The notes below the pieces were generated by a model that worked only from the letters and a program-made list of their open reading frames with translations, searched no databases and had not been told where the DNA came from. Made by a program: the position numbers and the translations under genes. DNA of 64,000 nt from Ryuthela nishihirai (lineage: Eukaryota; Arthropoda; Arachnida; Araneae; Heptathelidae): contig JAWZYU010000013.1 in the NCBI GenBank assembly GCA_038380435.1, forward strand, positions 65,056,446 to 65,120,445. The letters are read 5' to 3'. Positions 24,220-36,477 of this stretch are shown here, piece after piece (positions within the stretch are counted from its first letter, which is position 1; each line of letters starts with the position of its first letter).

Positions 24220-24280
24220 ATGCATACATACATACATACATACATACATACATACATACATACATACATACATACATACA
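24220..24280. repeat. (ACAT)n microsatellite, about 60 bp
   Basis: Pure ACAT repeat next to a 13-bp perfect inverted repeat at 24279-24291 and 24311-24323. Confidence 0.95.
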
Positions 24281-24395
24281 GAGAGCAGAATTTATGCATG
24301 TTAGTGTGGTATTCTGCTCTCTGTCTATATGTATGTTAGGATGTTAGATATTCTAACACACTAACATACATACAGATGTCTGACATATGTATATA

Positions 24396-25395
24396 CAGGG
24401 TGATTCAGAACTCTTGGGCCAAACTTTAAGGGGTGATAGAACACACCTAAACAAGCACTTTCCGTCATACAATGCAAGGTTGGAACTCAAGCGGTGAAGC
24501 GCTAGAGGGCGCTTTCCAGTAAATACTTATAAGTGCTGGTTTTCGCACTCATCGTCATTTCTACCGCGGATTGCAGAATGAATGGATTGTTTCACGAATC
24601 AGTAGAAGGCGGACATGCATTTCATGTACGGAGCCGCGGACGGGAATGTGAGGGAAGCCCAAAGACTGTACCGGGAGCGCTTTCCGACCAGACCCGTGCC
24701 TGATCGTAAAACCTTTCAGCGATTGCACCGTTATCTGTGCGAAACGGGCTCCTTTGTCAGCGGCTTGCAGGATACAGGGTGTGCAAGGAGTGTGATGACG
24801 CCACGTGTTACAGAGGAAATTCTATGTAAGGTTAGAGATCGTCTTGAATGTAGCACACGACAATTTCCCATGCCGTAATGTCCCAATCGACGGTGTGGTG
24901 AGTTCTACGAGACACACGATTACACCCCTACAATCCATAGAGGGTGCATGCCTCAACACCTGCAGATTATCGGCCTTGTGTGAATTTTGCACAGTGGTTC
25001 CTGTAGCAGATTGCAGTGCAACTGGACTTTGATGCACATGTCTTATTCACTAAGGAATGCACCTTTACACGTGAAGGCATTTTTAATACCCACATTTCAC
25101 ATGTGTGGGCCACCGGTAATCTGCACGCCATACATTCACATTCATACCAGCGATGTTTCTCCATAAACGTTTGGGCTGGAATCCTCCATGACCATTTGAT
25201 TGGCCCATAACTTCTGCTAGCCTGAATGAAAGGGAGAACGTACCACGTATTTTTACAAGAAGTCTTGCCAGAATTACTGAACCCTGTTCCAGCAAACATT
25301 CAAACATGTATGTGGTTCCAACACGACGGAGCACCACCCCATTTCAGTATGGATGTGCGGCACGCCTTGGATGGACACTACCATACACATGTTTG
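24396..25395 (+). mobile_element. Mariner-like element with DUF4817-type N-terminus (3' truncated)
   Basis: Begins CAGGGTGATTCAGAACTC right after a TA, as Tc1/mariner-superfamily ends do. The transposase reads MHFMYGAADGNVREAQRLYR then ERFPTRPVPDRKTFQRLHRY at 24615-24740, a helix-turn-helix start often labelled DUF4817. After several frame breaks come FTREGIFNTHISHVWA (about 25070) and MWFQHDGAPPHFS (about 25310), where the second catalytic aspartate sits. The sequence falls back into the TATG field at about 25395, so the last third and right end are missing. A relative with both ends lies at 35182. Confidence 0.75.
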
Positions 25396-25830
25396 TTCGC
25401 TAGTGTGTTAAGCTGTGTAATAGCTGTCTGTCAGTCTGCATGTATATGTTAGTCTGTCTATCTGTCTGTCTGTGTGTTAGTGTGTCTGCTCTCTGTATGT
25501 ACATATGTTAGTCTGGTAGTGCGTCTGTCTCTGTCTGGCTGTCTGCCTGTATGTATGTGTATGTATGGATATTAGTGTGTTTTTCTGTCTGATAGTCACT
25601 ATGTATGTATGTTAGTATGATTGTCTGTCTGTATGCATCTATGTATATAAGTGAGTATATTAGTATGTCTGTTGTCTGTTTGTCTCTACTTATATAGGTT
25701 ACTGTGTTATTCTGTCTGTGTATCTGTATGTGCATTAGTTGTTGTTTGTCTGTATGTTAGTACGTATGTTAGTGTGTCAAAAGGTCTGTTTGTCCATCTG
25801 TATGTTTGTTAGTATGTCTGTCAATTGAGT
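25396..25830. repeat. Degenerate TGTATG/GTTAGT simple-repeat field, right part
   Basis: Same composition as 22485-23195. This suggests the mariner-like element was inserted into, or captured by, one continuous field. Confidence 0.8.
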
Positions 25831-26312
25831 GCAATGAGAGCAAACAAATTAGTTTAATTCTTGATATAAATATGTTTTGCTATCTTCTACTATAAAAGAG
25901 TTTTTCCTTTTGCATTCCCTTCTAGGCTTAACCTGACCTCTTCAGTTTGGTAGGGGGATTATTTATTAAAAAAATATACCCATTTGCTTTTTACCTTTGC
26001 CCATTAATTTTTTTCTATATGAAAGAAACAAATTTAAACACGTTTCCTTTATCGGAATAAATAGGTTTAATGATCAATGATTATGGAAGCAGAACACGTT
26101 AAGAGAAGTAGGGAAATTCAGATAAATAATTCGCGAATTCTTTCTCACTCAGTGTTATTGAATGAATTAAATCCCTTGAATGGATTGCAAGGTTGACGGA
26201 AATCATAAGACTCAGACGTTGCAGCGCAACCCTATTCGATATGCTAATTGTGACAAATGTCAGTTATTAAAACTTTTAACTTTGCTTTGCTGTTTAATAC
26301 TATGACATAATA
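25831..26312. other. No recognisable feature
   Basis: AT-rich, no ORF of note. Confidence 0.4.
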
Positions 26313-29110
26313 ATAATAATTTATTTCATTCAGGGGTTACAGTAAAGCGAAGGTACAGGAAATTTTGGATATTAATTTAAACGTTCAAGTGGCTTGATGA
26401 CCCAGTACATATGAGAAATTAAAAAGAAATATTTATGATAGTACAAAAGTACAAACGTATTTACAGGAATTGTATAATTATTTGATACATATAAACAAAA
26501 TACCAAGTTGCACAGACGAAGACAAACATATGATATGAAATATGATAAAAAAAACAGTAAACTTAGGGGAAGAAAAGGAAGGTTTAAGGCAACAGAGAGT
26601 AATATTGAATGAATGAACAGGGGAAAGAAAAGGACTGCGGATAATCCAGACAAAGGGCAAAGATGAGGTGTGGGAATAGGGATGAGGAGATGTTGTTGGT
26701 CAAACGTTTCTATATTCTAATAGGAGTGAAGTAATATAGTTTTTGAATTTTGTTTTAGAATTTAAATAAGTGATATCGCTCGGTAGAGAGTTCGAAGTTG
26801 AGGTTGCTTGAAAGGCAAAAGAAATTTCACCATACTTAGCTTTGAAAATCTTGGGAGCAAAATTCATTTTGTTATCGAAGCGAAAGATGTGGCGATGTCC
26901 TAATCGAATATAGGGTGTAAGAACCGAATGAAGTGGATGAGACTTGTTATAAATAATGTCGTGAATAAGGGTAATAATCCGCAGATTTCTTCTAGATTCA
27001 AGAGTGGAAATTTTGTAGTTGGAACGAATATCAGTAAGTGTTAGGCATTCTCGTTTGTTAAAATAGATTTTACTGATGATTTTGAGAGTTTCATTTTGAA
27101 CTTTCCCTAAGTTATAAGAGTTCTTTTTATTAATGCTAAAAAGAGTGGAAACACACTATTCAAGTATTAGTCGGATGTAAATTTTGTAAAACATTGGGTA
27201 TAGGAGGATATATTGTTTCGAATGTACCTCAATATATAAGTTCTTTTAAAAGCTGAAGCGACGGTTTTATTAATGTGAATTCCGAAGTCAATCTTATTAT
27301 CTCTCGTCATACCTAAATACTTCATGGAAGGGAAACTGTAATATGGGTGTTATTAATTTCAATGTTTGTGTCGTGAGGAGGAGAATTTGAAGTTGAAAGA
27401 AAAACAATATTCGTTTTCTTGATATTGACAGTGAATCCATTTTTAGTATAACAATGAAGCACATCACGAAATAATATTTTCTATGACTTGTTTTTAGAGA
27501 AGTGGAAGAACTGAGGTCTGCATACATAAAAATATTGCATTTGCTGGAGGATTCTGGAAGATCGTTAACAAAAAGATTAAAGAGAGGAATGATTCCTTGA
27601 GCTAAGACTGATTCCTTGAGCTAAGACTGATTCCTCGAGGTACTTCCCGATTGATTTTTAAGAAGTGTAGAGATCTCATTAGTGCTTAATTTAGTTCGGA
27701 TAATAGGTCGTTGAGGTAATTTTTAAACCAGAAAAGAGCTGAGGGCGATGGATTAAGATTATAGCCGAGTTTTTGCAAGATAAGTTTGTTTTCAACTGAA
27801 ACAAATGCTTTTGAGATGTCAATGAAAACCAGTCCCACAACCATTTACACTTTGCTGTCTAAAGCCAATCTCCATTGATTGATAAGAAGTGTCATGAGAG
27901 TTTCAGTTGACCGTTTTTTTCCTAAATCCGATTTGTCTGCACGAAAGTAAATTAAATTTTTCAACAAAAGTCGATAATTGTCTTTCGACGGCCTTTTCAA
28001 AAATTTTGCTTAAAGCACATGAAACTGAAACAGGTCGATAGTCCAGAGGGTTAGAAGGATTTGAAATTTTAGGTATAGGTGAGATGATGGCTTCTTTCCA
28101 TGGAACTGGAAATTCATTAGAGTTAAATGATCAATTAATTAAATCACTAAAGGGTGCAGAAATTAATGGGGAAATAATTTTTAGAATAAAGATACGGATT
28201 CCATGTGGTCCGACACTGCGAGTGTTTTTAGCGAATTTATAATGTTAAGAACTTCGATTTTGGTAACTTTTTTTAGCTTAAAGGGTTCCAGATTATTAAA
28301 TTATTTATTGGTATAGGACAATGACTCATTTGGACTTGCCTGATTTTCTGTAGAAGAGCAGGATTTACAGAATACATTATTCAAAACATTAGAAATGTCT
28401 TTAGGATCGTAGAAGAAATTGTCATTTCAAATGACCTCATTAATTTTGATTTGGTTTTTTAAGTTGCCAGTAATAAAACAAAAATTCGAAATATTCCATT
28501 ACCATATGGATTAATAACGAAAAGTCGAATAAGAAAATATAAGCGCTTGGCATTTTTAGTACTACTGTTGACCAGATCACAGAAAGTTTTATAATTCTCC
28601 CATGTGTATGGGTGATTAGGGTTAATAATATTCTTAGCGTTTTTATTTTAATGTGATCATTTTCAGAAGCTCTTTTGTAATCTAAGTCTTTCGAGAAGGG
28701 CTAACTCTGAAAGCTTTATAAGGAGCATAGATATCAAGTGCAAAATTGATTAAACAGGAGAGATGTTGTGCTTTTGAGGTAGGAGTTGTGCATTCGGAAA
28801 TACTGTTGTGGAAAGGAAGATATTTTGTAAAAAAAAACTCATCGCTGTTGAAATTTTTAAAGAATCTTTTTGAAATTAAACCTTTAGGTGCACGAGGTGA
28901 ATAATACAAGGCAGATGTGCTAATAATAAAATGATCACTAATGTCTTTGAAGAGAGTAAGTGTATGTTTGTGAAGTAAAGGGCTATTGGAGAAAATCATA
29001 TCAATGAGAAATTCACTGTGATCAGTAATGCACATATTTGTTATTCAAACTAAATGCGAGAATATCATCATCCAATATCTTTGAAGCTTGCTGAAATAAC
29101 ATTGGACAAA
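26313..29110 (-). mobile_element. CR1/jockey-group LINE, copy B1 (decayed)
   Basis: Minus-strand LINE. Right to left: end of the endonuclease domain with ISDHFIIST (about 28930), RT fragments around 27730-28060 (SKIFEKAVERQLSTFVEKF, IGFRKKRSTETLMTLL), a degenerate YADD (MYADLSSS, 27527) and a C-terminal segment near 26770-26980 (YIRLGHRHIFRFDNKMNF, FKNYITSLLLEY). The 3' end is AATAAATTATTATTATTATG-like at about 26310. Many frameshifts and stops; not active. The exact clade is uncertain. Confidence 0.75.
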
Positions 29111-29280
29111 AAATTTTCGTAAAAGTCATTCCTCTGAGATAAAAGTAGCCATTTCTTAAAGATTCCAAGGTGCTGAACACGAATATCACAATGAAAATGC
29201 AAAATTTGCTACGATTTCTGAGAAATCCACAATAGTTTCTTATATAATAGAGTAATGCGTACACATGGCATGTATCGGTA

Positions 29281-29590
29281 AAACTCCGCTTCTACTTCCG
29301 ACGTCGCTTTGCCCGTTTCTTGCTTAGCTGCTAAGGATCATCTCTGGCGAGCGTCCAACAGTAGTCAGTCAACTTTCAAGTGGACCAGTTTCCCTAATAT
29401 CGTTTCTCCATCGTTGCAATGTCCTGGTGAAAACGTTCACCATGATCATCACTAACCATGCCACAATTGTCGGGGGAAGAATTCTAATAGGGAATGGAGA
29501 AAATGGATCTTTAAGGACATATTGCAGCCAAGTTTCTGATACAGAGAAAGCATGTCCTTAAACAGTTTCTTCTAGTTCTCTGCCCTGACG
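29281..29590 (-). pseudogene. Decayed coding relic with FHQDIATMEKRY motif
   Basis: Minus-strand translation, with one frameshift and several stops, gives LYQKLGCNMSLKIHFLHSLL, then NCGMVSDDHGERFHQDIATM, EKRY, GNWST, TDYCWTLARDD and KKRAKRRRK. From memory, proteins with the pattern SDEHGERFHQDI..MEkRYQG.W...mLaDYCW.L.RD occur in many copies in arthropod and other invertebrate genomes, mostly as unnamed hypotheticals of likely mobile origin. I cannot name the element type. This copy is dead and sits between two LINEs. Confidence 0.65.
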
Positions 29591-31604
29591 TATAGATTAT
29601 AAATATATAGATTTATTAATAAGAACAAAATAACAAAACAATACAAAAACTTGCATACACAAACAGAAAACAAAATTAGCGTAAGTCAGAAAAAGAATAA
29701 AATATAAATAAAATAAATAAAATAAAAGTTACATATTAGCAGACCTTTGAGCAATTTGCTCATTTAGGATGCCAAATTGAATTATTACAATAAGAGATAT
29801 GTCTTTAGTGATAAAAAATATGTGTCATTATACTAAAAACAAAATGTTATTGTATAATTTTAAAGTAATCATCAATATTAGAAGCAGTAATAATAAAAAT
29901 TTTAACTTTCAATTTAAAAACACTGTATGAACGTTCATTTCTAATTTCATTATACAAGGAATTAAATATTCTAGGAGCTAAAAATAAAAAGTGCTCATGA
30001 GCTATTTCTTTCTTTTAGGGATTATAAATAAAAGGTCAGATTGACGAATCGCATACTCTTTACATTTAACCTGTAAAAATGCTGGATTGTTAAAAATAAA
30101 ACAGCTGTACTATACATATACAGTGATCTCAAACTAAGAATTTTATAATCATAAATAACTTTAGTCATATAGACTTTATTATGAAATGTCATAACTTTTA
30201 AGAATTTATATTATACTTTACTAACATATTCAATAATATTCATTTAAGTATCCCCCCAGCTAGTCAAAGCATATTTTAAAAGAGATTGTATCCAAGCAAA
30301 ATAAAGAGTAATTAAAATCTTCCAGAGATAATTTTTCTTGAATGGTACAATTTGACTAAGCAACATCGTATTTTATTTACTATCATATTAAACATGTGAT
30401 TTCCATTTCAAATTGCTATCTATTAAAACTCCCAAATATTTTGCAGTCTTAATTTGCTTGATTTCAGGGCATTCACAAGAAATTTTGTTGACACAATGCA
30501 TAATGTGAAATTGTAATTTATTAAAAAAGTTGTTGGGGTGAGTAAAAAATACATAAAGCATGTTTTAACAGATTTAATTTTTAATCCATTTTTGTTAAAC
30601 CAAGTTGCAATAATATTTAAATCATTATAAATATTAAGAAATAAATCATGATGATTTCTTTCTTTGTAAACAAGCACTGTGCATCATCAGCATATAAAAT
30701 TGATTTTCCTTTTAAATTTCAATAAAAAAAATCGTTTATATAAATTAAAAATAAAATAGGTCCTAAAATAGATCCTTGTGAAATTCCTGTACTAATCAGT
30801 ATTTTGGTACTTTCAATATTATTAATAGAAACCATTTGATAGCATTTAGATAAATAAGATTTAAACCACCTCCATAAATTTCCCCTAATTCCTAAAAAAT
30901 ATAATTTCTTTAATAAAATATCATGTCTAACTGTATCAAAAGCTACATGTGAAGAAATAGGGCTAATGTTTTTTCAGAATTATTTATCTCTTGATAAATA
31001 CTAGTAGTATACTCTAAGATAGAATGTTCAATACTTAAACCTTTCCTAAAACCAAATTGAAATTTGTATAAAAAGGAAATTTTTTCTAAATAATTATTAA
31101 GTCTTATTTTCATGATGGTTTCAATAACTTTTGAAAAGGTGGGAAAAATGGAAATTGGTCTATTATTATAAAAACAATTTTTGACTCCAGTTTCATAAAT
31201 AGGTTTTTCAATAGCAATTTTTAAGTCTGTGAAGAAAATACTTTTTGAAAGCTGTTATTTATTAACTTAACTAAAAATTTAGAATGATATTTTACTACTA
31301 TTGTAATTATTTTTAAATGCATATCATCATATACTGCTGCTTTCTTATTTTTAAGACTACCAATAATATGATTAATTTCTTCTTCTGTTGTCTGTAACAT
31401 AAACATTAAGTTTTGTTGAATTAAATCATTAGGATATTTATAATCTGAGTTAGAACATAAATTTGAACTATTTACATTTATGAAATGTTCGTTACATTTT
31501 TCCACCAGTTTTTCAAAATTACTATCATTAGGCAATATAAGTTTATTATTCATTTTAGTATTTAAAATATTATGAACAATTTGCCACTGTTTTCTAGTAT
31601 TTCC

Positions 31605-33972
31605 ACACCGCGACATACATAAATACACATGGGTTTCATCCGATGGGCTGCATAAAAATATGATTGATTATATATTAATTAACAGCAAATGGGCTAGTTC
31701 TGTTAGGAATACCAGGTCATATAGGGGAGCTGAAATTGGATCTGACCATTATCTTGTTAAAAGTGTCTTGCAACTTAAACTTAAAAAGTGTTGTACTAGG
31801 GTTAAAAAATTTGCTTTTAATACTGAAGCTCTGAAAGACCCAGTTATAGCCAAAGCTTACCATGATAGGTTACTTAGTCATTATGACAGTCATGGTATGC
31901 TTACTACTGAAGTTGAGGAACAATGGGATCATTTTAAACAGGCTTTTTTGAACACTAACAGTACTCTTTTAGGAAAAAAGGAGCAGAAGAGACAGAATTT
32001 TCTGAGTGATAAGGCACTTGAGCTTATTTCGGAAAGAAAGAACTGCAGGAATGTCCTTAATCAATACCCTACTAGTCCTAATAGAAAGCATTACAGAGAA
32101 CTTAATAAACGTGTAAAAGATCAGTTAGCTGCTGATAAGAATCTTTGGCTTGATGGCTTGGCTGACAAAGCCGAGGAAGCAGTTAGACAGCACAAAAGCA
32201 GGGAGCTGTACCAGATAGTTAATGTTTTGTGTGGTAGAAAACGGACAGGTATACAAGGATTGAAGGATAAACAAGGTAAGGTTATAGAAGGTGAGGATTC
32301 TGTCATGGCTAGGTGGGCTGAGCATTTCAGTGATATTCTAAACAATGTGGTTAGAACATCACTGAAATATGATGATAGATTCATTGGTGGCTTTAATGTT
32401 GGCCCTATAACACAAATTGAAATTATTTTGCTTATTTCTAAACTTAAACTTCATAAATCCCCAGGGATAGATGAAATTACTACAGAAATGCTTAGAGCTG
32501 GGAATGTTTCGGTTACCACTTGTATGACTGAAATTCTGAATATCTTTTATGATAAAGGCATGGTTCCTAAGGATTTTACCAGAGCTATTATTATCCCTAT
32601 TCTTGAAAAAGATTATCGCAGTTCTTGTGATAACTATAGGGGTATGAGTCTACTTTCTGTTTCAGGTAAAGTTCTTTGCGTGATTGTGTTTAATAGAATT
32701 TAGAATCTGATTGACAGTCAATTGCGTGATGAACAATGTGTATTCAGAAGTGGTAGGGGATGTGTGGATCAGATATTTTCACTTAGGCAGATTCTTGAGA
32801 AATGTTTAGAGTTTCAGAAACCTTTGGTTGCTAGCTTTGTTGATTTCAAAAAGGCTTTGGACTCTGTTGATCGTCATAATTTGTGGTTGATTGTGAAATC
32901 ATATGGTATACCAGACAAGTTAGTTAACATAATGAAAGCTCTTTATAATAACACTGAGTCGTGTGTGAGAGTTGGTAAGGCTTGTAGCAATTGGTTTAGC
33001 ATTACTTCTGGTGTTCGACAAGGGTGCATTTTGTCCTTTTCTCTTTAGCTTGGTTATTGATTATGTTATGCAAAATTCACTTCAAAGGAAAGATTTTGGC
33101 CTTAAATGGACTGGACATACGAAAATTTCTGATTTAGATTATGCTGATGATTTAGCCCTTTTGACAAATGATGTTGATGAGATGAACTCTTTCATTCGAG
33201 CTGTTGATAAGATTGGTAGTAGAGTAGATTTGGTTATAAACAGAGGAACACTAAAGTGCTGAAAATTGTCAGGCAGGTCTGATTCAGTTAATCTGAATGG
33301 TTGCAGTCTTGAGCAGGTGTCACAGTTTAATTATCTTGGGAGCTATGTAACAGATTATGGTGATGTGCGGCATGAGATTAACAGACGAATAGGGATTGCT
33401 GCCGGGACTTTTAAGAATCTATGGAGAGTGTGGAGAAATAGCCGTATACACCTAAAGACTAAAATTAGACTGTATAATAGTTTGGTTCTTTCTAGGGTTA
33501 GTTATGGTAGTGAAACCTGGACACTTTGTAAACAAGATAACTGGAAACTAGATGCTTTTGATTCCAGATGCTTACGCAGTATCTTGGGCATTAGGTGGTT
33601 AAACTTTGTAACTAATGATGAGGTTAGGCAAAGGAGTTTGCAACCTCCTTTAAGCAGCATATTGTGCAGAGACTCCGTTGGTTTGGCGATGTTGCCTGTA
33701 TGAATAATTATAGATTGGCGAATATGGTTATGAACAGTGTGCCTAAAGGCCTCAGAAAGAGGGGAAGACCTAGGATGCGGTGGGCAGGAATGTCAAACAG
33801 GACCTTGTTAGAATTGGTGTGCAGTGGCCAGATGCAGTAGATGTAGCTCAGGATAGACTTGCTTGGAGAACTAAATTGCACGGTCTGGTTGGACCTCCGT
33901 AGCCTATGGCTGCTTGATGATGATGACGACGACGACGACGACGACGACGACGATGATGATGATGATGATGAA
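31605..33972 (+). mobile_element. RTE-like LINE, copy A3 (plus strand, 5' truncated)
   Basis: The best-preserved ORF2 of the family. A 347-residue frame (31660-32703) covers the end of the endonuclease (GAEIGSDHYLVKSVL) and the RT entry (HKSPGIDEITTEMLR). 32722-33048 carries RSGRGCVDQIFSLRQIL and VRQGCILS. 33060-33262 has DYADDLALL. 33266-33703 has the C-terminal YGSETWTLCKQDNW and LGIRWLNFVTNDEV. The ORF stops at about 33902 (after GLVGPP). The tail is a GAT/GAC triplet run (33916-33970). Single-base frame breaks near 32703, 33040, 33260 and 33690 disable it. Confidence 0.9.
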
Positions 33973-34304
33973 CACAAAATTTAGTGTTTGTTGTTTTTAT
34001 AGTTGCAAGAGTCAAATTTCAGATTCTTTGTTATTCCTTTTTATAAATCAATATTGAAGGATATTTTCTATGCAGTTTATATGCTTTTTCTCTTTCCTTA
34101 ATTAATTAAAAAATTTCCAAATTTATCCATGACTTACGTCTCTTTGAACTGGAATCGTTTATATATTTTTTCCTAGTATTACTTTGTAGAATACATGACT
34201 TAATTTCATCTATAAATGTCATACATTGTATTTATTTGAATATTCTCATCATACATAAAATTCAAATATTTAATGAAATCTTCAAATATGTTATAATTTA
34301 TATA

Positions 34305-34780
34305 TGGGTTGGGTTGTTTTACCTCTGAATAGCACTTTTTTGCACACCATGGGCTAAATGGCCAGGTCACAAGGACTCTGAAGGCTCAGAGAACGTTTGG
34401 GGAGGGGACCCACCTGAACAGCTGTTGGCAGACAGTTGGTAGCTTCCTGTCAAGGCCATTCAGCATGTTCTTTAACGTGTAGAGTGTGTGGTCTCACCCA
34501 CACGGGACCACGGCTTAACGTCCCATCCGACGATGGTGGTCTCTCCAACCCACTGGTGTCCCCTACTGACCGTGGGCAGGGTGGGGAATTTTGTGGAGAT
34601 AAATCTCAACGCTGACCCAGCTGGGACTCGAACCTGGGAACTACAGATTATGAGCCTGGACTGTGGGCAGGGCGAGGAACATTGTGGAAATAAATCTCAA
34701 CACTGATCCAGCTGGGACTCGAACCTTGGAACTACAGATTACAAGCCTGGCGCGCTACCAACTGAGCCACCACCGCCCCA
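34305..34780 (-). mobile_element. SINE family A with duplicated head
   Basis: Minus-strand copy flanked by a 14-bp duplication with one mismatch (34291-34304 and 34781-34794). The head part from the B box through GATAAATCTCAAC occurs twice (about 34590-34660 and 34680-34745), so it has two B boxes (GGTTCGAGTCCC type) and one A box. Confidence 0.85.
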
Positions 34781-34794
34781 TTATAATTCATATA

Positions 34795-35955
34795 AGAATA
34801 GCAAATTTCCTTGCTGATTTTTTGTTCTTAAGTAACTGTATTCTTATCATGTTTAATAAAATGGGGTAATGATCAATAATATCATTCTGGTAAACAGACG
34901 AATTGCAATTTAAAGTATTGTCAGCTGATCTAATAAATATGTGATCCAAACAACTGTAAGAAGCACTGGTCACTCTTGTACACGAATTTATGTATGAAAG
35001 AAATCCAAATGAAACAAGCAAATTTAAATAAGCATTTATATCATTATTAATTAAGTTAGTCTCAATATTTATGTCACCTTCTAAAATTACCGGATTATAT
35101 TTAAGATTTGATATTATTAATTTTAATTCGGTTACAAACTGTTTTATGAAATACTCATGAGCACTATGAATTGCTAATATACAGGGTGTCTCAAAAATAT
35201 AAGTAGAAACTTTTGTGGGAGTTAGAAAACATCTAAAGGAATGAGAATGCATAGGAACCCATAACCGGAAAGCCACCGTAAGTCAATAGGCGGCGCTGTT
35301 CTTCAGTGAGCTAGAGGAAAAATTTCGGATTTCCTCATTCGAGCCGTAGTCGGCTGATGAAGAGCATGCAAAAGTATTCGAACAGGGAGCTGGCAGACAT
35401 GCACTTAGTGTATGGAATAGCTGAGGGCAACGGACGAGCCGCTCAACGAATGTATCAAGAACGCTTCCCACACAGACATGTACCGGGCCACCGTTTGTTT
35501 GCGTGTGCGCATGAAAATTTGTGCGATTATGGGTCATTAAGAGCTGTAGCATTATGAAATGTATCATCTAGTACGCCATTTGTAATAATTATGCCCAATA
35601 AATGTTTTCCCATTAATCACTGTCTTGTGTCCTTTCAGATCTTGTACCTCTGCTACCACTTTCCCATGACGTTTCCGGTTATGGGTTCCTATGCAATTCT
35701 CATTCCTTTAGATGTTATCTACATCCCCTAAAAGTTTGTACCTATATTTTTGAGACACCTTGTATATAAATCATCTTTGATATCATAGGCTAAAACACAT
35801 TCTGCAGTTTCCATTTCTACAGCTTCTGGTAAAAGATTTATTGTATTAAGTTTATAATGCATTTTAATACCACCTGATCTATTTTTATTCCTACAGTTAT
35901 ACATTATTTCGTAGTCATCTATATTATATAAACTTAATTCATTTCTTGCATCCAA
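34795..35955 (-). pseudogene. Endonuclease domain of LINE B2 ORF2 (split)
   Basis: Fragments 35728-35955 (YNCRNKNRSGGIKMHYKL, MYNCRNKNRSGG region) and 34795-35180 (YNPVILEGDINIETNLI, SYSCLDHIFIR, NDIIDHYPILL) are the APE-type endonuclease that nicks target DNA for reverse transcription. GDIN and DHYP match the usual GDFN and SDHxP motifs. The 581-bp element at 35182-35762 interrupts the domain. Confidence 0.7.
35182..35762 (+). mobile_element. 581-bp mariner-superfamily deletion derivative with about 90-bp inverted ends
   Basis: Starts CAGGGTGTCTCAAAAATATA and ends with its near reverse complement, TTTTTGAGACACCTTG. It is flanked by TA on both sides. The inverted ends stay recognisable for about 90 bp. 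Inside, 35399-35540 encodes MHLVYGIAEGNGRAAQRMYQ and ERFPHRHVPG, homologous to the N-terminus of the element at 24396. The rest of the transposase is gone. Confidence 0.85.
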
Positions 35956-36477
35956 ATTTCACTTAAAATAATGATATCAAGATTATGTTTTATATATTCT
36001 ATCACAACTAAAAATTCATCACAATGACAATGTAAACTACGTATATATAAATGTAACATAGTAATAGCTGAATCATTAAAGAAATCGAAGAACTCATCAG
36101 AATTATTAATATAAGTGGAACGTTACAGTCAAAAATAAAATTATCATCAGTATCAACAACAGAATCCACAAAAGAAGACTTTTTTCTATACTTTATCTAA
36201 GTCATTCATATTTCTAATTCTAAGTATCCTTGGTGTTTCTTCTTTCCTAAGAAAAATCTTTCCGTCTGTAGTCCATAAATATTTCTATCCGTTCCTTAGC
36301 TTGAATTGTTTAGCTTCGTAAAACAGTTTTTCTGTTTGTTTTGTGAGATGTTCATTAACAAAGTTTTTTGTTAGTTGGAACTTTTTATTTATATCAGGGG
36401 CGCACAATTTTTTTATTTTAGCAGCTTTCAAAAATTTATTTCTTTGGTCATGTTATTTGAATTGCGCTATAATAGGT

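Larger units (their letters stand above)
22485..24395. repeat. Strand-switching TATG/CATA simple-repeat field
   Basis: The left part (to about 23195) is TATG/TGTC-rich with GTTAGTGTGTTAG phrases. The right part (23215-24298) is its complement in character (CATA/GACA with CTAACACACTAACA). So the field is a degenerate inverted repeat around about 23200. ORFs such as runs of MYVC are by-products. Confidence 0.9.

Noticed and set aside
22988..24299. Several frames encoding runs of MYVC or HTYI
   Set aside because: They are translations of ATGT/ACAT microsatellites.
33708..33977. Serine-run frame on the minus strand
   Set aside because: Translation of the GAC/GAT triplet tail of RTE copy A3.
34488..34869. 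Frames with INLNADPAGTRTWELQI-like peptides
   Set aside because: The same peptide appears wherever a SINE-A copy lies; it is translation of the SINE body.
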